DNA from: an uncultured Clostridia bacterium
Lineage (GTDB): Bacteria; Bacillota; Clostridia; Christensenellales; Borkfalkiaceae
Assembly (NCBI GenBank): GCA_947572415.1
Contig: CANPBT010000006.1
Location: 1-62,581, forward strand
DNA length: 62,581 nucleotides
Direction of reading: 5' to 3'
A model generated the notes under the pieces. The model ran no database searches, had not been told where the DNA came from, and was given only the letters and a program-made list of their open reading frames with translations. This document shows positions 44,704-54,100 of the stretch, one piece after another. The position numbers were made by a program, and so were the translations under genes. Each line of letters begins with the position of its first letter. The first letter of the stretch is position 1.

Positions 44704-47640
44704 ATGAAATTTTTAAAATCAAAACGCGCGAGAGTAACGGTCATAAGCGTGGTATCGGTGCTTACGGCTTTTATAATAGCAGTTAATATTCTTGCGTCTT
44801 TACCATATTTTTTCAATCTTATAAGCTCTTTCCTCGGTAGAAAAACGCCCGTCTATGCAGACGGAGTCGTATCTATGTTTCCGGCTCTGGAAACCACTTC
44901 CAAACAGGAAGCTTTCAAATTCGCGGACGACGTAAACAACGAGATATGCGAGGAAGGGTTCGTGCTTCTCAAAAATAAAAACGGCGCGCTTCCGCTCAAA
45001 AAGAACGCGGGCATAAGCGTGTTCGGTAAAAACAGCGTAAATTTATCGTACGGAGGAAGCGGGTCAAGCGGCGGCTTCAAGGAAAAATACGTTACTCTGT
45101 ACGAAAGCCTTTCGGAAAAATTTTCCGTAAACCCCGTGCTTAAAGCCTTTTACGAAAACAATAAGCAGTCCGGTGCGCCGCGTTCTTCTAATCCGGGCGA
45201 TCTTGACAGCGGAAAGCCGGTTGAAATTACCGTGGGGGAAACTCCGCAGAGTATGTATACGAGCGCGGTAAAAGACAGCTATTCAAAGTATAACGACGCC
45301 GCAGTAGTGGTAGTTACGCGAATCGGCGGCGAAGGTTTCGATTTCCCGCGCTATCAGGGGCAGACGGAGGGCGCGGTTTCCGCAGATTCGCACTATCTCG
45401 AACTCGACAAAAACGAGCGCGACCTTCTGACCGCAGTCTGTAACGCGGGGTTTGAAAAAGTAGTCGTGCTGTTCAATACGCCGGCTGCGTTTCAGGCGGA
45501 CTTCCTTGAAGATACCGCGTCCCTTGACTGCGCGGATAAGATAGACGCGGCTATGTTCGTAGGCTTTACGGGCTACGGCGGTGCAAAGGCAATAGGCAAA
45601 GTTCTGTGCGGCGAAGCAAACCCTTCGGGAAGAACTGCGGACACATGGGCGAAGAATTTTAAAGCCGACCCCTCGTTTGAAAACTTTGCAAACGGCAGCA
45701 CGGACAAAACTACGGATAAATATGATTTCGACAAATACTACTTCGTGGATTACGAGGAAAGCATATACGTCGGTTACAGATATTGGGAGACGCGCGGCTT
45801 TACCGACGGCGAAGAATGGTATAATAACAGCGTCGTATATCCGTTCGGGCACGGCCTTTCCTATACCGACTTCGAATGGACGGTTAAAGACGTCGGCGAT
45901 ACGCAAATTACCGTAAACGGAACTGTATCGGTTACCGTTACGGTCAAAAATACGGGCAACGCCGCCGGCAAGGACGTAGTTCAGCTTTACTGCCGGCCGC
46001 CCTATACCGCGGGCGGAATAGAAAAGCCGTACAAGGTTCTGGCGGGCTTTGCAAAGACGGATATTATTTCTCCCGGCAAATCGCAGGACGTAATTATAAC
46101 TTTTAATCCTTACGACGTGGCTTCCTACGACTATAAGGATGCAAACAATAACGGTTTTTACGGCTACGAGCTGGAAGCGGGAGTATATACTCTTCATATT
46201 GCGAAAAACGCGCATAATACGGTTGATACGGTTGAGCTTTCGCTTGCACAGGGTATACGTTACGACAAAGACCCCGTAACAAAAAATACGGTGGGCAACC
46301 GCTTTACGGCGGATGGCGCGGTAACCGCAACCGACCTTACTCACGTTTACGACAGCGGCTGGCAGTTGGATACTCTTCTTTCCCGTACGGATTGGGCGGG
46401 AACGTGGCCTACGCCGCCAACGGACGAACAGCACAGGGCGGGAGCGGAGCTTCAAAGCCAGTTAAAAAGCGTAGCAACAAATAATCCCGTAAATTACGAC
46501 GACGAAGAATATCCGCTCTTTGAAGAAAAAACGGATATGGTTTTACGCGATATGCTTCCTGCCGATACTCCCGAAACGAGCTATAAAGCTGTTGTGGACT
46601 ACGATGACGGAAGATGGGAAACCTTTATTGACGCGTGCAAGGAAAAGGATTTGAAAAATCTTCACGACTACGGCGTGTTCAATACGTTAGCGATACAGGA
46701 TATCGGGCTTCCCGCCACACGCAACAGCGACGGTCCGGCGGGCTGGACGTGTTTTATGGACAGCGAAATATACGGATACAACTATTGCAGCGAACCGATT
46801 ATGGCGTCTACCTGGAATACGCAGCTTATCGAAAAACTCGGCGTTGCGTTGGGCGAAGAGGGCGTATGGGGCAACGAACAGACGGGGCAGCCATATTCCA
46901 GCATATACGCACCCGGCGTCAATATTCACCGTAATCCTTTCGGCGGCAGAAGCGCGGAATATTTCTCCGAAGACCCGTTTATTTCGGGTAAAATGGCGGC
47001 TGCGGAAATTCGCGGCGCGCAGAGCCGCGGCGTTATCTGCACGATAAAGCATTTTGCCGTCAACGAACAGGAGACCCACCGTGCGATAAACGGCGACGTT
47101 AGCTGGGTTGACGAGCAGGCGTTGAGAGAAATATATTTAAAAGCGTTTGAAATTGCTATAAAGGACAGCGAGTGCCGCGGGCTTATGACAAGCTTCAACC
47201 GCATAGGCACCAAATGGACGGGCGGCGACTATCGCCTTTGCACGGAAATTCTGCGCGACGAATGGGGTTTCCGCGGATACGTTATATGCGACTTTGCCAC
47301 GGGCGCGGCGTATATGAACAGCCGGCAGATGGCATACGCCGGCGGGGACATAAATTTGCGGAACCCTGCTGTAAGCTGGTATTCGTCGGGCGATACGGGC
47401 GACGCGATTATATTGCGTCAGTGTGCTAAAAACCTGATGTACGCGGTAGTAAACAGCAACGCCATGAACGGCGACGTTATCGGCTATAGACAGCCTATAT
47501 GGTATATAATGATGTTCGTGGTGGACGCAATCGTTCTGGTTTGCATAGCGGCATGGGTGTTTTTTGCCGTCTATACAGCCAGAAAGGAAAATGTAAAATC
47601 CGTTAGCGAGCAAAAAGAAAATACCGATTTTACGGAATAG
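44704..47640 (+). CDS. Double-anchored permuted GH3, module B
   Basis: 978 aa. The start is the ATG at 44704, 10 bp after the lipoprotein stop; the longer frame overlapping the previous gene is rejected. Membrane helix at about 11-33; GH3_C (ICEEGFVLLKNKNGALPL, ISVFGKNS), PFGHGLSYTDFEW, Fn3-like, barrel, second membrane helix near 935-958 and charged tail. Barrel: SDGPAGW, NIHRNPFGGRSAEYFSEDP, IKHFAVNEQETHR, and nucleophile Asp863 in VICDF. Glu210 in RIGGEGFD is the acid/base candidate. It is a close relative of the proteins at 10855 and 57001. Both termini should face the cytoplasm and the enzyme the outside. Substrate unknown. Confidence 0.9.
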   Translation: MKFLKSKRARVTVISVVSVLTAFIIAVNILASLPYFFNLISSFLGRKTPVYADGVVSMFPALETTSKQEAFKFADDVNNEICEEGFVLLKNKNGALPLKKNAGISVFGKNSVNLSYGGSGSSGGFKEKYVTLYESLSEKFSVNPVLKAFYENNKQSGAPRSSNPGDLDSGKPVEITVGETPQSMYTSAVKDSYSKYNDAAVVVVTRIGGEGFDFPRYQGQTEGAVSADSHYLELDKNERDLLTAVCNAGFEKVVVLFNTPAAFQADFLEDTASLDCADKIDAAMFVGFTGYGGAKAIGKVLCGEANPSGRTADTWAKNFKADPSFENFANGSTDKTTDKYDFDKYYFVDYEESIYVGYRYWETRGFTDGEEWYNNSVVYPFGHGLSYTDFEWTVKDVGDTQITVNGTVSVTVTVKNTGNAAGKDVVQLYCRPPYTAGGIEKPYKVLAGFAKTDIISPGKSQDVIITFNPYDVASYDYKDANNNGFYGYELEAGVYTLHIAKNAHNTVDTVELSLAQGIRYDKDPVTKNTVGNRFTADGAVTATDLTHVYDSGWQLDTLLSRTDWAGTWPTPPTDEQHRAGAELQSQLKSVATNNPVNYDDEEYPLFEEKTDMVLRDMLPADTPETSYKAVVDYDDGRWETFIDACKEKDLKNLHDYGVFNTLAIQDIGLPATRNSDGPAGWTCFMDSEIYGYNYCSEPIMASTWNTQLIEKLGVALGEEGVWGNEQTGQPYSSIYAPGVNIHRNPFGGRSAEYFSEDPFISGKMAAAEIRGAQSRGVICTIKHFAVNEQETHRAINGDVSWVDEQALREIYLKAFEIAIKDSECRGLMTSFNRIGTKWTGGDYRLCTEILRDEWGFRGYVICDFATGAAYMNSRQMAYAGGDINLRNPAVSWYSSGDTGDAIILRQCAKNLMYAVVNSNAMNGDVIGYRQPIWYIMMFVVDAIVLVCIAAWVFFAVYTARKENVKSVSEQKENTDFTE

Positions 47641-47658
47641 TTTTTTCTCCGCGTTGGC

Positions 47659-47680
47659 GGGCGCACCCGGCGGTGCGCCC
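47659..47680 (+). terminator. Hairpin after module B GH3 genes
   Basis: A perfect 9-bp GGGCGCACC/GGTGCGCCC stem with a 4-nt loop. The T run is absent after it, so this may be an mRNA end protector or attenuator. Confidence 0.55.
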
Positions 47681-47732
47681 GATATCCGTAGCGGTATATT
47701 ATATCCGGATTATGTAAAAAATTTTTTATCTA

Positions 47733-47761
47733 TTGACAACTGTTATTAATAAAGTTAAAAT
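47733..47761 (+). promoter_or_regulatory. Promoter of regulator-kinase operon B
   Basis: TTGACA (47733-47738), 17 bp, TAAAAT (47756-47761). The sensor pair has its own promoter apart from the GH3 genes, as in module A. Confidence 0.75.
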
Positions 47762-47815
47762 ATAAGCAGTATATATTTTTTTCAACCGAAATTCGGGGTG
47801 GGGGATGGAATATTT

Positions 47816-48520
47816 ATGATTCGCATAGCTATCGTAGACGATGAGGAAGAATACAGATTGCAGGAAAAAGAATTTATCGAAGAGTATGCTAAACAGTCCG
47901 GCGAACAGTTCGATATAAAATCTTTCGATAACGGCGTAGACTTTATATCCGACTATAAGCCCGTGTACGATATAGTCTTTCTCGATATAGAAATGCCGCA
48001 TATGGACGGTATGACAACCGCCCGTAAATTGCGCGGCATGGACGTAAGGGTTTGCATCGTGTTTATTACCAAAATGTCGAAGTACGCGGTGGAAGGATAC
48101 GAAGTAAACGCGATAGATTTTGTGGTAAAGCCCATTAAGTTTTTCAATTACGTTGACAAACTGAAAAGAGCGATAAGCTACGTAAGGTCGCACAAGGAAG
48201 AGGAAATAGTAATAAGAAGCGATAAAAAATATTTCCGACTTGCGCTGTCGCAGATATATTATATCGTAAAAGACAGAAACTATCTTATTTACGTTACCGC
48301 CTGCGGTAGATTCCGCGAACGCGGAACGATAGAAAGCGTGAAAAAGAATTTGTATAAAAACGGCTTTTCGGTTTGTAACAGCGGCTGTATCGTCAATTTA
48401 CGGCAGGTAGAGCGGGTAATATCGACGAGTATTTTCATCAACGGCGACGAACTTCCGCTTTCCCGTTACAGAATGAAAGATTTCAATCAGGATATGTTAA
48501 ATTTGTTGCGGCAGGACTAA
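47816..48520 (+). CDS. LytTR-family response regulator, module B
   Basis: 234 aa from the ATG at 47816 (GGGGTGGGGGA upstream); a GTG at 47798 would add six residues. Receiver domain: VDDEEE acidic pocket, Asp57 in VFLDIEMP, FITK, and FVVKP. LytTR domain: QIYYIVKDRNYLIYV, SGCIVNLRQVERV, LPLSRYRMKDF. It precedes its kinase by 18 bp. The order regulator-kinase is the reverse of module A. Its expected target is the repeat pair at 39041-39074. Confidence 0.92.
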   Translation: MIRIAIVDDEEEYRLQEKEFIEEYAKQSGEQFDIKSFDNGVDFISDYKPVYDIVFLDIEMPHMDGMTTARKLRGMDVRVCIVFITKMSKYAVEGYEVNAIDFVVKPIKFFNYVDKLKRAISYVRSHKEEEIVIRSDKKYFRLALSQIYYIVKDRNYLIYVTACGRFRERGTIESVKKNLYKNGFSVCNSGCIVNLRQVERVISTSIFINGDELPLSRYRMKDFNQDMLNLLRQD

Positions 48521-48538
48521 TCGTACGGGAGGCGAAGT

Positions 48539-49900
48539 ATGTTATACCAACAAGTTTACGGAAACTTGTATTACGCGATTTACGGTAACGTTTTCGCCGT
48601 AGAATTATTTATCGGGCTGTGTTTTTTCGTCGTTTTTCAGCCGCGAAAAAATAATTTTATTCTACGGGCATACGCAAGCGTCGTCAGCTATATACTTGCG
48701 GAAAATATTGTTTGGTTTTTTATCGTAAAATTTGCCGCAAGAGTTTCTTACATAAACGGCATTTTTTTCTTTTTGTGCGTAATAATGCTTGCAATAGGCG
48801 TATATTTCAGCTTTGAAACCAACTTTTTGAGTGCGTTTTATTTTGCGGCGGGCGCATATGCGGTTCAACACGCTTCGTATTCGTTAAGCAATATAATCCG
48901 TTATCTTTTTAATATCTCTTTGCCCGTCTGGGCGGAGTTTATAATTTTCGACATATTGTTGTTATGTCTGGTATGCACCGCATTTTTTCTTATATTCATT
49001 TGGCCGAGGCGCGATAAATTCTATTCCGATATTTTCGATATCCGCGCGTTCGTCGTTTCTTCTATCACGCTTCTCGTCTGCGTGCTTTTAAGCCTTATCG
49101 TCGACAATATTTTTGCAAAGTATCTCGAAGTGCAGATTAATATAAAGGGTTTAAGGGTTTGTTGCAGCACTTACGCGCTTATAAGCTGTACTGCTTCCGT
49201 AGTTATTCAGTTCGGTTTTCTGCGTGAAAACCGACTTCTTGATGAAAATACTATTCTGGACCAGATTATTCACTCCGAAAAGAAGCATAATGAAAAATTC
49301 GAAGAAACTATTGCTATTATTAACGAAAAATGCCATGATTTAAAGCATCAGGTTGCACTTTTGGAAAAAATAGACGATAAGGAAGCGCGAAAGGCGTACA
49401 TAAGCGATTTGAAAAACAGTATAGACATTTACGATACGTCCGCGAAAACGGGAAACCCCGTGCTGGACGTAATTATTTCGGAAAAAAATTTTTTATGCAA
49501 AAAACGTAATATAGCTTTCAGTTATCTCGTGGACGGGGCTAAAATTTCGTTTATGAGTTCTACCGATATTGCGGCGCTTTTCGGTAACGCGCTGGATAAC
49601 GCGATAGAGCGTCAGCTTGAAGAAAGCGAAGAAACAAGATTCGTAAGTTTTTCTATTAAGGAAAAGAAAGGCTACGTTCTGGTGCACATCGATAACAGAT
49701 GCAGCGCGTCGCCCGACTTTGTTGACGGCTTGCCGCAGACAACAAAGTCAGACAAATATCACCACGGCTTCGGCACAAAAAGCATAGTTAATATTGCGGA
49801 CGCGTATTCGGGTAAAGTAAATATGGTGGTGGAGAACGAAAGGTTTAATCTTGATATTCTTTTCCCCGCAAGTGTGACGGAAAACGATAAAAAGGAATAG
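48539..49900 (+). CDS. GHKL sensor histidine kinase, module B
   Basis: 453 aa, ATG after GGGAGG. About six membrane helices (15-225), a coiled segment, phosphoacceptor EKCHDLKHQ (His266) and the GHKL ATPase domain with N-box FGNALDNAIE and G-box HHGFGTKSI. It should phosphorylate the adjacent LytTR regulator on an unknown extracellular signal. The membrane part is much more diverged from the other two kinases than the GHKL part, which suggests that each kinase senses a different ligand. No agrBD-type signal genes are adjacent. The next 180 bp (49901-50083) hold no gene; a TATAAT-like stretch lies near 50065. Confidence 0.9.
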   Translation: MLYQQVYGNLYYAIYGNVFAVELFIGLCFFVVFQPRKNNFILRAYASVVSYILAENIVWFFIVKFAARVSYINGIFFFLCVIMLAIGVYFSFETNFLSAFYFAAGAYAVQHASYSLSNIIRYLFNISLPVWAEFIIFDILLLCLVCTAFFLIFIWPRRDKFYSDIFDIRAFVVSSITLLVCVLLSLIVDNIFAKYLEVQINIKGLRVCCSTYALISCTASVVIQFGFLRENRLLDENTILDQIIHSEKKHNEKFEETIAIINEKCHDLKHQVALLEKIDDKEARKAYISDLKNSIDIYDTSAKTGNPVLDVIISEKNFLCKKRNIAFSYLVDGAKISFMSSTDIAALFGNALDNAIERQLEESEETRFVSFSIKEKKGYVLVHIDNRCSASPDFVDGLPQTTKSDKYHHGFGTKSIVNIADAYSGKVNMVVENERFNLDILFPASVTENDKKE

Positions 49901-50083
49901 CGATATATCAGAAGACGGACTAATATACGCAAGTCAGAAGAAAGTTAGAAGGGCGACGTAATAAATACCGTTTTTGCAAAGTATGCCTGTAAAATATACC
50001 AAGTATGACAAATCGGCAAAGTAGTATTGAAATAATGCACGATTGATGTTAAAATATATACGTATAATATTACTTGGGAGAAT

Positions 50084-50388
50084 ATGATGTTATCTATAGC
50101 AATCATAGAAGATAACGAAAACGACGCTTTGCAGCTTTTGGCGGCATTTAAAAGGTATGAAAAGGAAACGGGCGAAGTAATAAACGCCGTTCATTTTAAA
50201 GACGCCGAAGGTTTTCTGACGGGATACAAGCCGATTTTCGACGTGGTGTTTATGGATATAATGCTGGGTAGCGCGCTGACTTCGTAACCGTTTATCGCAA
50301 ACTGCGGCATCGTAGTTATAAAAATAAGCGTTACATTGCTGTCAAACTGCCGCATGCGCTTTGCCGCGTCCATTCCGTTAAGTCCGCA
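50084..50388 (+). pseudogene. LytTR regulator fragment with an internal inversion
   Basis: The plus strand encodes residues 1-61 of a receiver domain (LSIAIIEDNENDALQLL, DVVFMDIML with the phosphoacceptor Asp). From 50267 to 50388 the plus strand is nonsense, but the minus strand reads GLNGMDAAKRMRQFDSN, VTLIFITTMP, QFAINGYEVSAL. This is exactly the continuation expected after MDIMLP. So about 123 bp of the gene is inverted in place. The rest of the receiver and the LytTR domain are lost and replaced by a GH3 remnant. The junctions share only a few bases (CTG). Confidence 0.88.
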
Positions 50389-50663
50389 GTAGACAGATGT
50401 CTTACGCGGGCGGAGATTTAAATCTTTCAACAATCCCCGAAAGTTGGTGCGATGCAAGCGACCTGTCCGACGCAATAGTTTTGCAACAGTGCGCAAAGAA
50501 TATAATTTACACTTTCGTAAACAGTAACGCAATGGCCGGAGAAATCGACCACTACAACACGGCAACCTGGGTAATACTTTTATACGTTGCCGACGCATTA
50601 GTCGCTGTGGGAATAGCGGTATGGGGCTTCTTCGCGGTAAGAAAGGCGCTTAAATCGGAATAA
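50388..50663 (+). pseudogene. GH3 C-terminal remnant of a dead module
   Basis: The frame SRQMSYAGGDLNLSTIPES, then ATVLQQCAKNIIYTFVNSN-like residues, a membrane helix (TWVILLYVADALVAVGIAVW) and a basic tail match the C-terminus of the double-anchored GH3 proteins (compare RQMAYAGGDINL in the protein at 44704). About 900 upstream codons are missing. Homology starts within a base or two of the end of the inverted regulator piece, so a single complex rearrangement probably produced both. Confidence 0.88.
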
Positions 50664-50686
50664 CAGGCACAAAAATAAAATAACAG

Positions 50687-50708
50687 GCGGACGGTTTAAA
50701 CCGTCCGC
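50687..50708 (+). terminator. Terminator of the dead module
   Basis: Palindrome GCGGACGGTTT/AAACCGTCCGC followed by TTATTATTTATT, 24 bp after the GH3 remnant. Confidence 0.8.
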
Positions 50709-50805
50709 TTATTATTTATTCGGCATATGAACGGGCCCTACGAGATTTACCGCCCTTAAAAATAAAAACTGTTTACATATTGCAAAATATAAAAGGGTAT
50801 AGTCA

Positions 50806-50991
50806 ATGTTCGTAAGCAGATTGCGGCGCAGAAAATATTTTATAATAAGATTGGTTGCAAGTCTTGCAATCATGTTTACGGCGGTAACGTTTTTTCCCGT
50901 AAGATATGATGCACTGTACAATTCTTTTATGTTTTTGCTGTTTTTTGTACTAACGCTTGGCTCTGTGATTAATTTGCTTTGCTTTAAATTC
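50806..50991 (+). pseudogene. GHKL kinase N-terminal fragment
   Basis: About 60 codons (RRRKYFIIRLVASLAIMF, PVRYDALYNSFMFLLFFVL, INLLCFKF) match membrane helices 2-3 of the module A kinase (KRKNYFYIRAASALVCL, NALYSSLLFILIFM). The rest of the kinase is gone. The frame ends at 51051 inside the promoter region of module C. With the regulator and GH3 pieces it completes the remains of a fourth module. Confidence 0.7.
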
Positions 50992-51052
50992 AGGACAAGT
51001 TTTAAACGATTGAGGACAAAAATCTCCCTTTTATATAACAAAAAATTATAAT
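50992..51052 (+). promoter_or_regulatory. LytTR-type repeats and -10 box before module C
   Basis: AGGACAAGTT (50992) and AGGACAAAAA (51013) are direct repeats 21 bp apart. TATAAT lies at 51047-51052 and the -35 position (51024-51029) is non-consensus and borders the second repeat. The layout equals that before module B. Confidence 0.65.
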
Positions 51053-51138
51053 GACTGTGCTGAAGCAAGATTGCTTGCAAATATTACGGTTTTAACTGCC
51101 CAAGGTAGCTAAGATAAATAAATATAAGGAGATAAAGG

Positions 51139-54100
51139 ATGAAGAAAACAAAACTTAAGTCAAAAGCATCGCGCGTATCTATGTCTTTATTGGCATGCTT
51201 ACTAAGTGTTGGCGTTGGCTTACCCAGCTTTGCCGCTTCAGCGGCTGCTGTGCCCAAGAGTTACATGGAGGATGCTGAAGGCAGATACGTGTCCGACTAC
51301 TCAAGCGTGGAAGAGGCGCATGAAGCAGGAAGAAAACTGAACGAGCAGATAATGGAAGAAAGTATCACGTTGCTTAAAAACGAGAATCAAACGCTTCCGT
51401 TTGCCAAAGACATTAAAAACATCAGCGTATTCGGTAAACATTCCGTCGATTTCAGTTACATATCGAGAAGTAATCCCAGGCAGACTATGGATACACAGTA
51501 TTTGAGCTTACAGGACAGCTTGAAGGAAGCAGGTTTTAACGTCAACCCTATGTTGGAAGATTTTTACCGCCATTATGATTATAAGGGGTTTGAATTCAGT
51601 CATCCTGAATTTAACGCGGGCGTAGACCTGCTTGCAATGAAGGCAAATAATTCGCCGTACACTAAAACCAGAACTATAAAGAACCCTATAAAGGTTTCTG
51701 CGGCGCAACACAAAATGTCTGTTCTGCAACCCGATGTGGAAGAATTTGACGATTACAATCTTTCAAATTCTTTCAAGCGCTATAACGATGCTGCGTTAGT
51801 TGTGTTGGGCAACCGCGGCTCAAGTAATTTTATGTATTCGAGAGGTTGGAATGACAGCCCGACGCTCAATAACGAAAAAGATATCGAAGCAACATTGGCA
51901 ACTTATTCCGATCCTGCCGACTATTACAATCATTTATTCCAACTTACGCAATCGGAAAGAGACCTTATTGATTACGTCAGCGGCAAATTCGAAAACGTGG
52001 TCGTACTTATTAACTCTGCCGAGTCATGGGATATTCCCGATTTGGTAGAAAATGAAGGAGTAGACTCCATTCTTTATATGGCGGTTCCCGGCACCGACGG
52101 TATTATGGCATTAGGCAGAATATTGAACGGTGAAGTGAATCCCTCAGGCAGAGTGGCAAATATGTTTGTTACGGATACCACGAAAAACCCTCAGTGGCAA
52201 AACCAGGGTACTAATGCGCATACCAGTGCCACTGCCGAGACGGCTATAACGTTTACAAACGAAAAGTGGGATGCAACTAAGGCGCTTAGCGATAATACGG
52301 ATCAGAATATTTATCAGGAATATGAGGAAGGAATATACATCGGCTCCAAGTATTACGAAACCCGCGGTTGGGAAATGGGCGGCAAAGAAGGCGATTGGAC
52401 GTGGTATGACAAAAACGTAGTTTATCCGCTCGGTCACGGGCTTAGCTATACGGAATTCGAATGGGAGCTTGCAAATACTTCTCATTCAGATAACGCCGTT
52501 TTAAAAGCAAACGACGTAGTGACGATTGAAGTAAAAGTAACCAACACCGGAAACGTTGCCGGGAAAGATGTGGTAGAACTGTACTACACTGCGCCCTATA
52601 CTCCCGGCGGTGTTGAAAAGGCGTTTGTAAATCTTGCCGGCTTTGAAAAGACAAAGATATTAAAACCCGGTCAGTCACAAATTTTGAGCTTTGAACTGCG
52701 TGCACAGGATATGGCGTCGTATGATTGGGATAACTCCAGCGGTATGGGTAAAAACGCTCACGGCGAGTGGGGACAGTACATACTTGACGAGGGCAATTAT
52801 CAGATTCGTCTTATGCGTAATAGCAACGTACGTTCCGAACAGTTGGGGCTTACTGTTACGGTACCTGTAGGCGGATATAAGTTTGACAAAGATAAAGATT
52901 CTGGCGAGCTGGTTGAAAATCACTTTACCGTAAACGACGCAACTACAGGCGAAGCAAAGACTCTTACCGATGGGCTTACCGCGGACGCCGCAACTAAACA
53001 TCAAAAGGGCGTATTTAACACCTTCGGTGATTATACTACGGTATTTACGAGAGAACAGTTCAATCAGTCCGACGATTGGCTGTTCGGTGAAAATCGCAAC
53101 GAGGCTTCGACATTCCCTACCCGTCCCGATGCGGTCACCCGTCAGGCAAGCAACGCAATATATACGCAGCTGACACACGTATTCAACCCTACGGATGCCG
53201 CAGAGGGCGACGTGGCAACGCAGCCCTGGATGATTGATTTTGAAGAAGCAGGCGGTGTTCCTTCAAATTGGACGCAGGCAGCCGGCACGGATGGTGAGAT
53301 TACCATTATGGCTAAGGAGATGTCGGGGGTATCTTTCAACGATGCTAAATGGGACACTTTCTTAAATCAATTAACTCTCGCTGAACTTTATAGCGGCCAG
53401 ATTGCTAACGGCTCGTACGGAAGCGGCAGCAATGAACGCGTCGGACTTCCCAGAGGCGGTGCACCCGACGGCGCTCACGGACTTTCGGGTGCGGCAGGCG
53501 ACAACGGTACTACCGGGCAGGTAGCCGCAGGACGCGGCACTGTACATCCCGAACCTACTGCCATTACGATGACGTGGAATAAGGAGCTTTATTATCTTCT
53601 CGGTCGTCAGATTGGTACCGAGGCAAGACTTTCGAAGATGAACGACTTATATACCCTTACTTTCGACTTGCGCCGTCAGCACTACGAAGCTCGTTCGTGG
53701 GAAGGTAGTTCAGAAGATCCGTTCCTTTTGGGAACCTGGGGTATGTTGTACGTACGAGGCTCGCAAGATGTAGGCACGATTGTTCAGATTAAGCACTTCG
53801 CAATGTTTAACGGTGGCGTTAAGGCGGCATCTCCCGCATCCAAGTTAATCACGGAGCAGGCTTTAAGAGAACTATATTTAGAGCCTTTCAGAATGGCTGC
53901 GGTGCAGAATGGCGGAGCCGAAGCAATGGGCGTTATGACCTCCTATAACAGAGTCGGCATAACAACTACGTGTACCAACTACGCGCTTGTAACCGCTACG
54001 TTAAAGAATGAGTGGGGCTTCTCCGGTTTTGTTTGTACGGATATGCAGGGCTCGAATGCGAGCAACGACTACAATAACGCTCATTTACAGCTTCGTGCAG

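Noticed and set aside
45283..46455. 390-aa minus-strand frame
   Set aside because: Antisense to the module B GH3 barrel and Fn3-like region, where the coding strand has full GH3 motifs.
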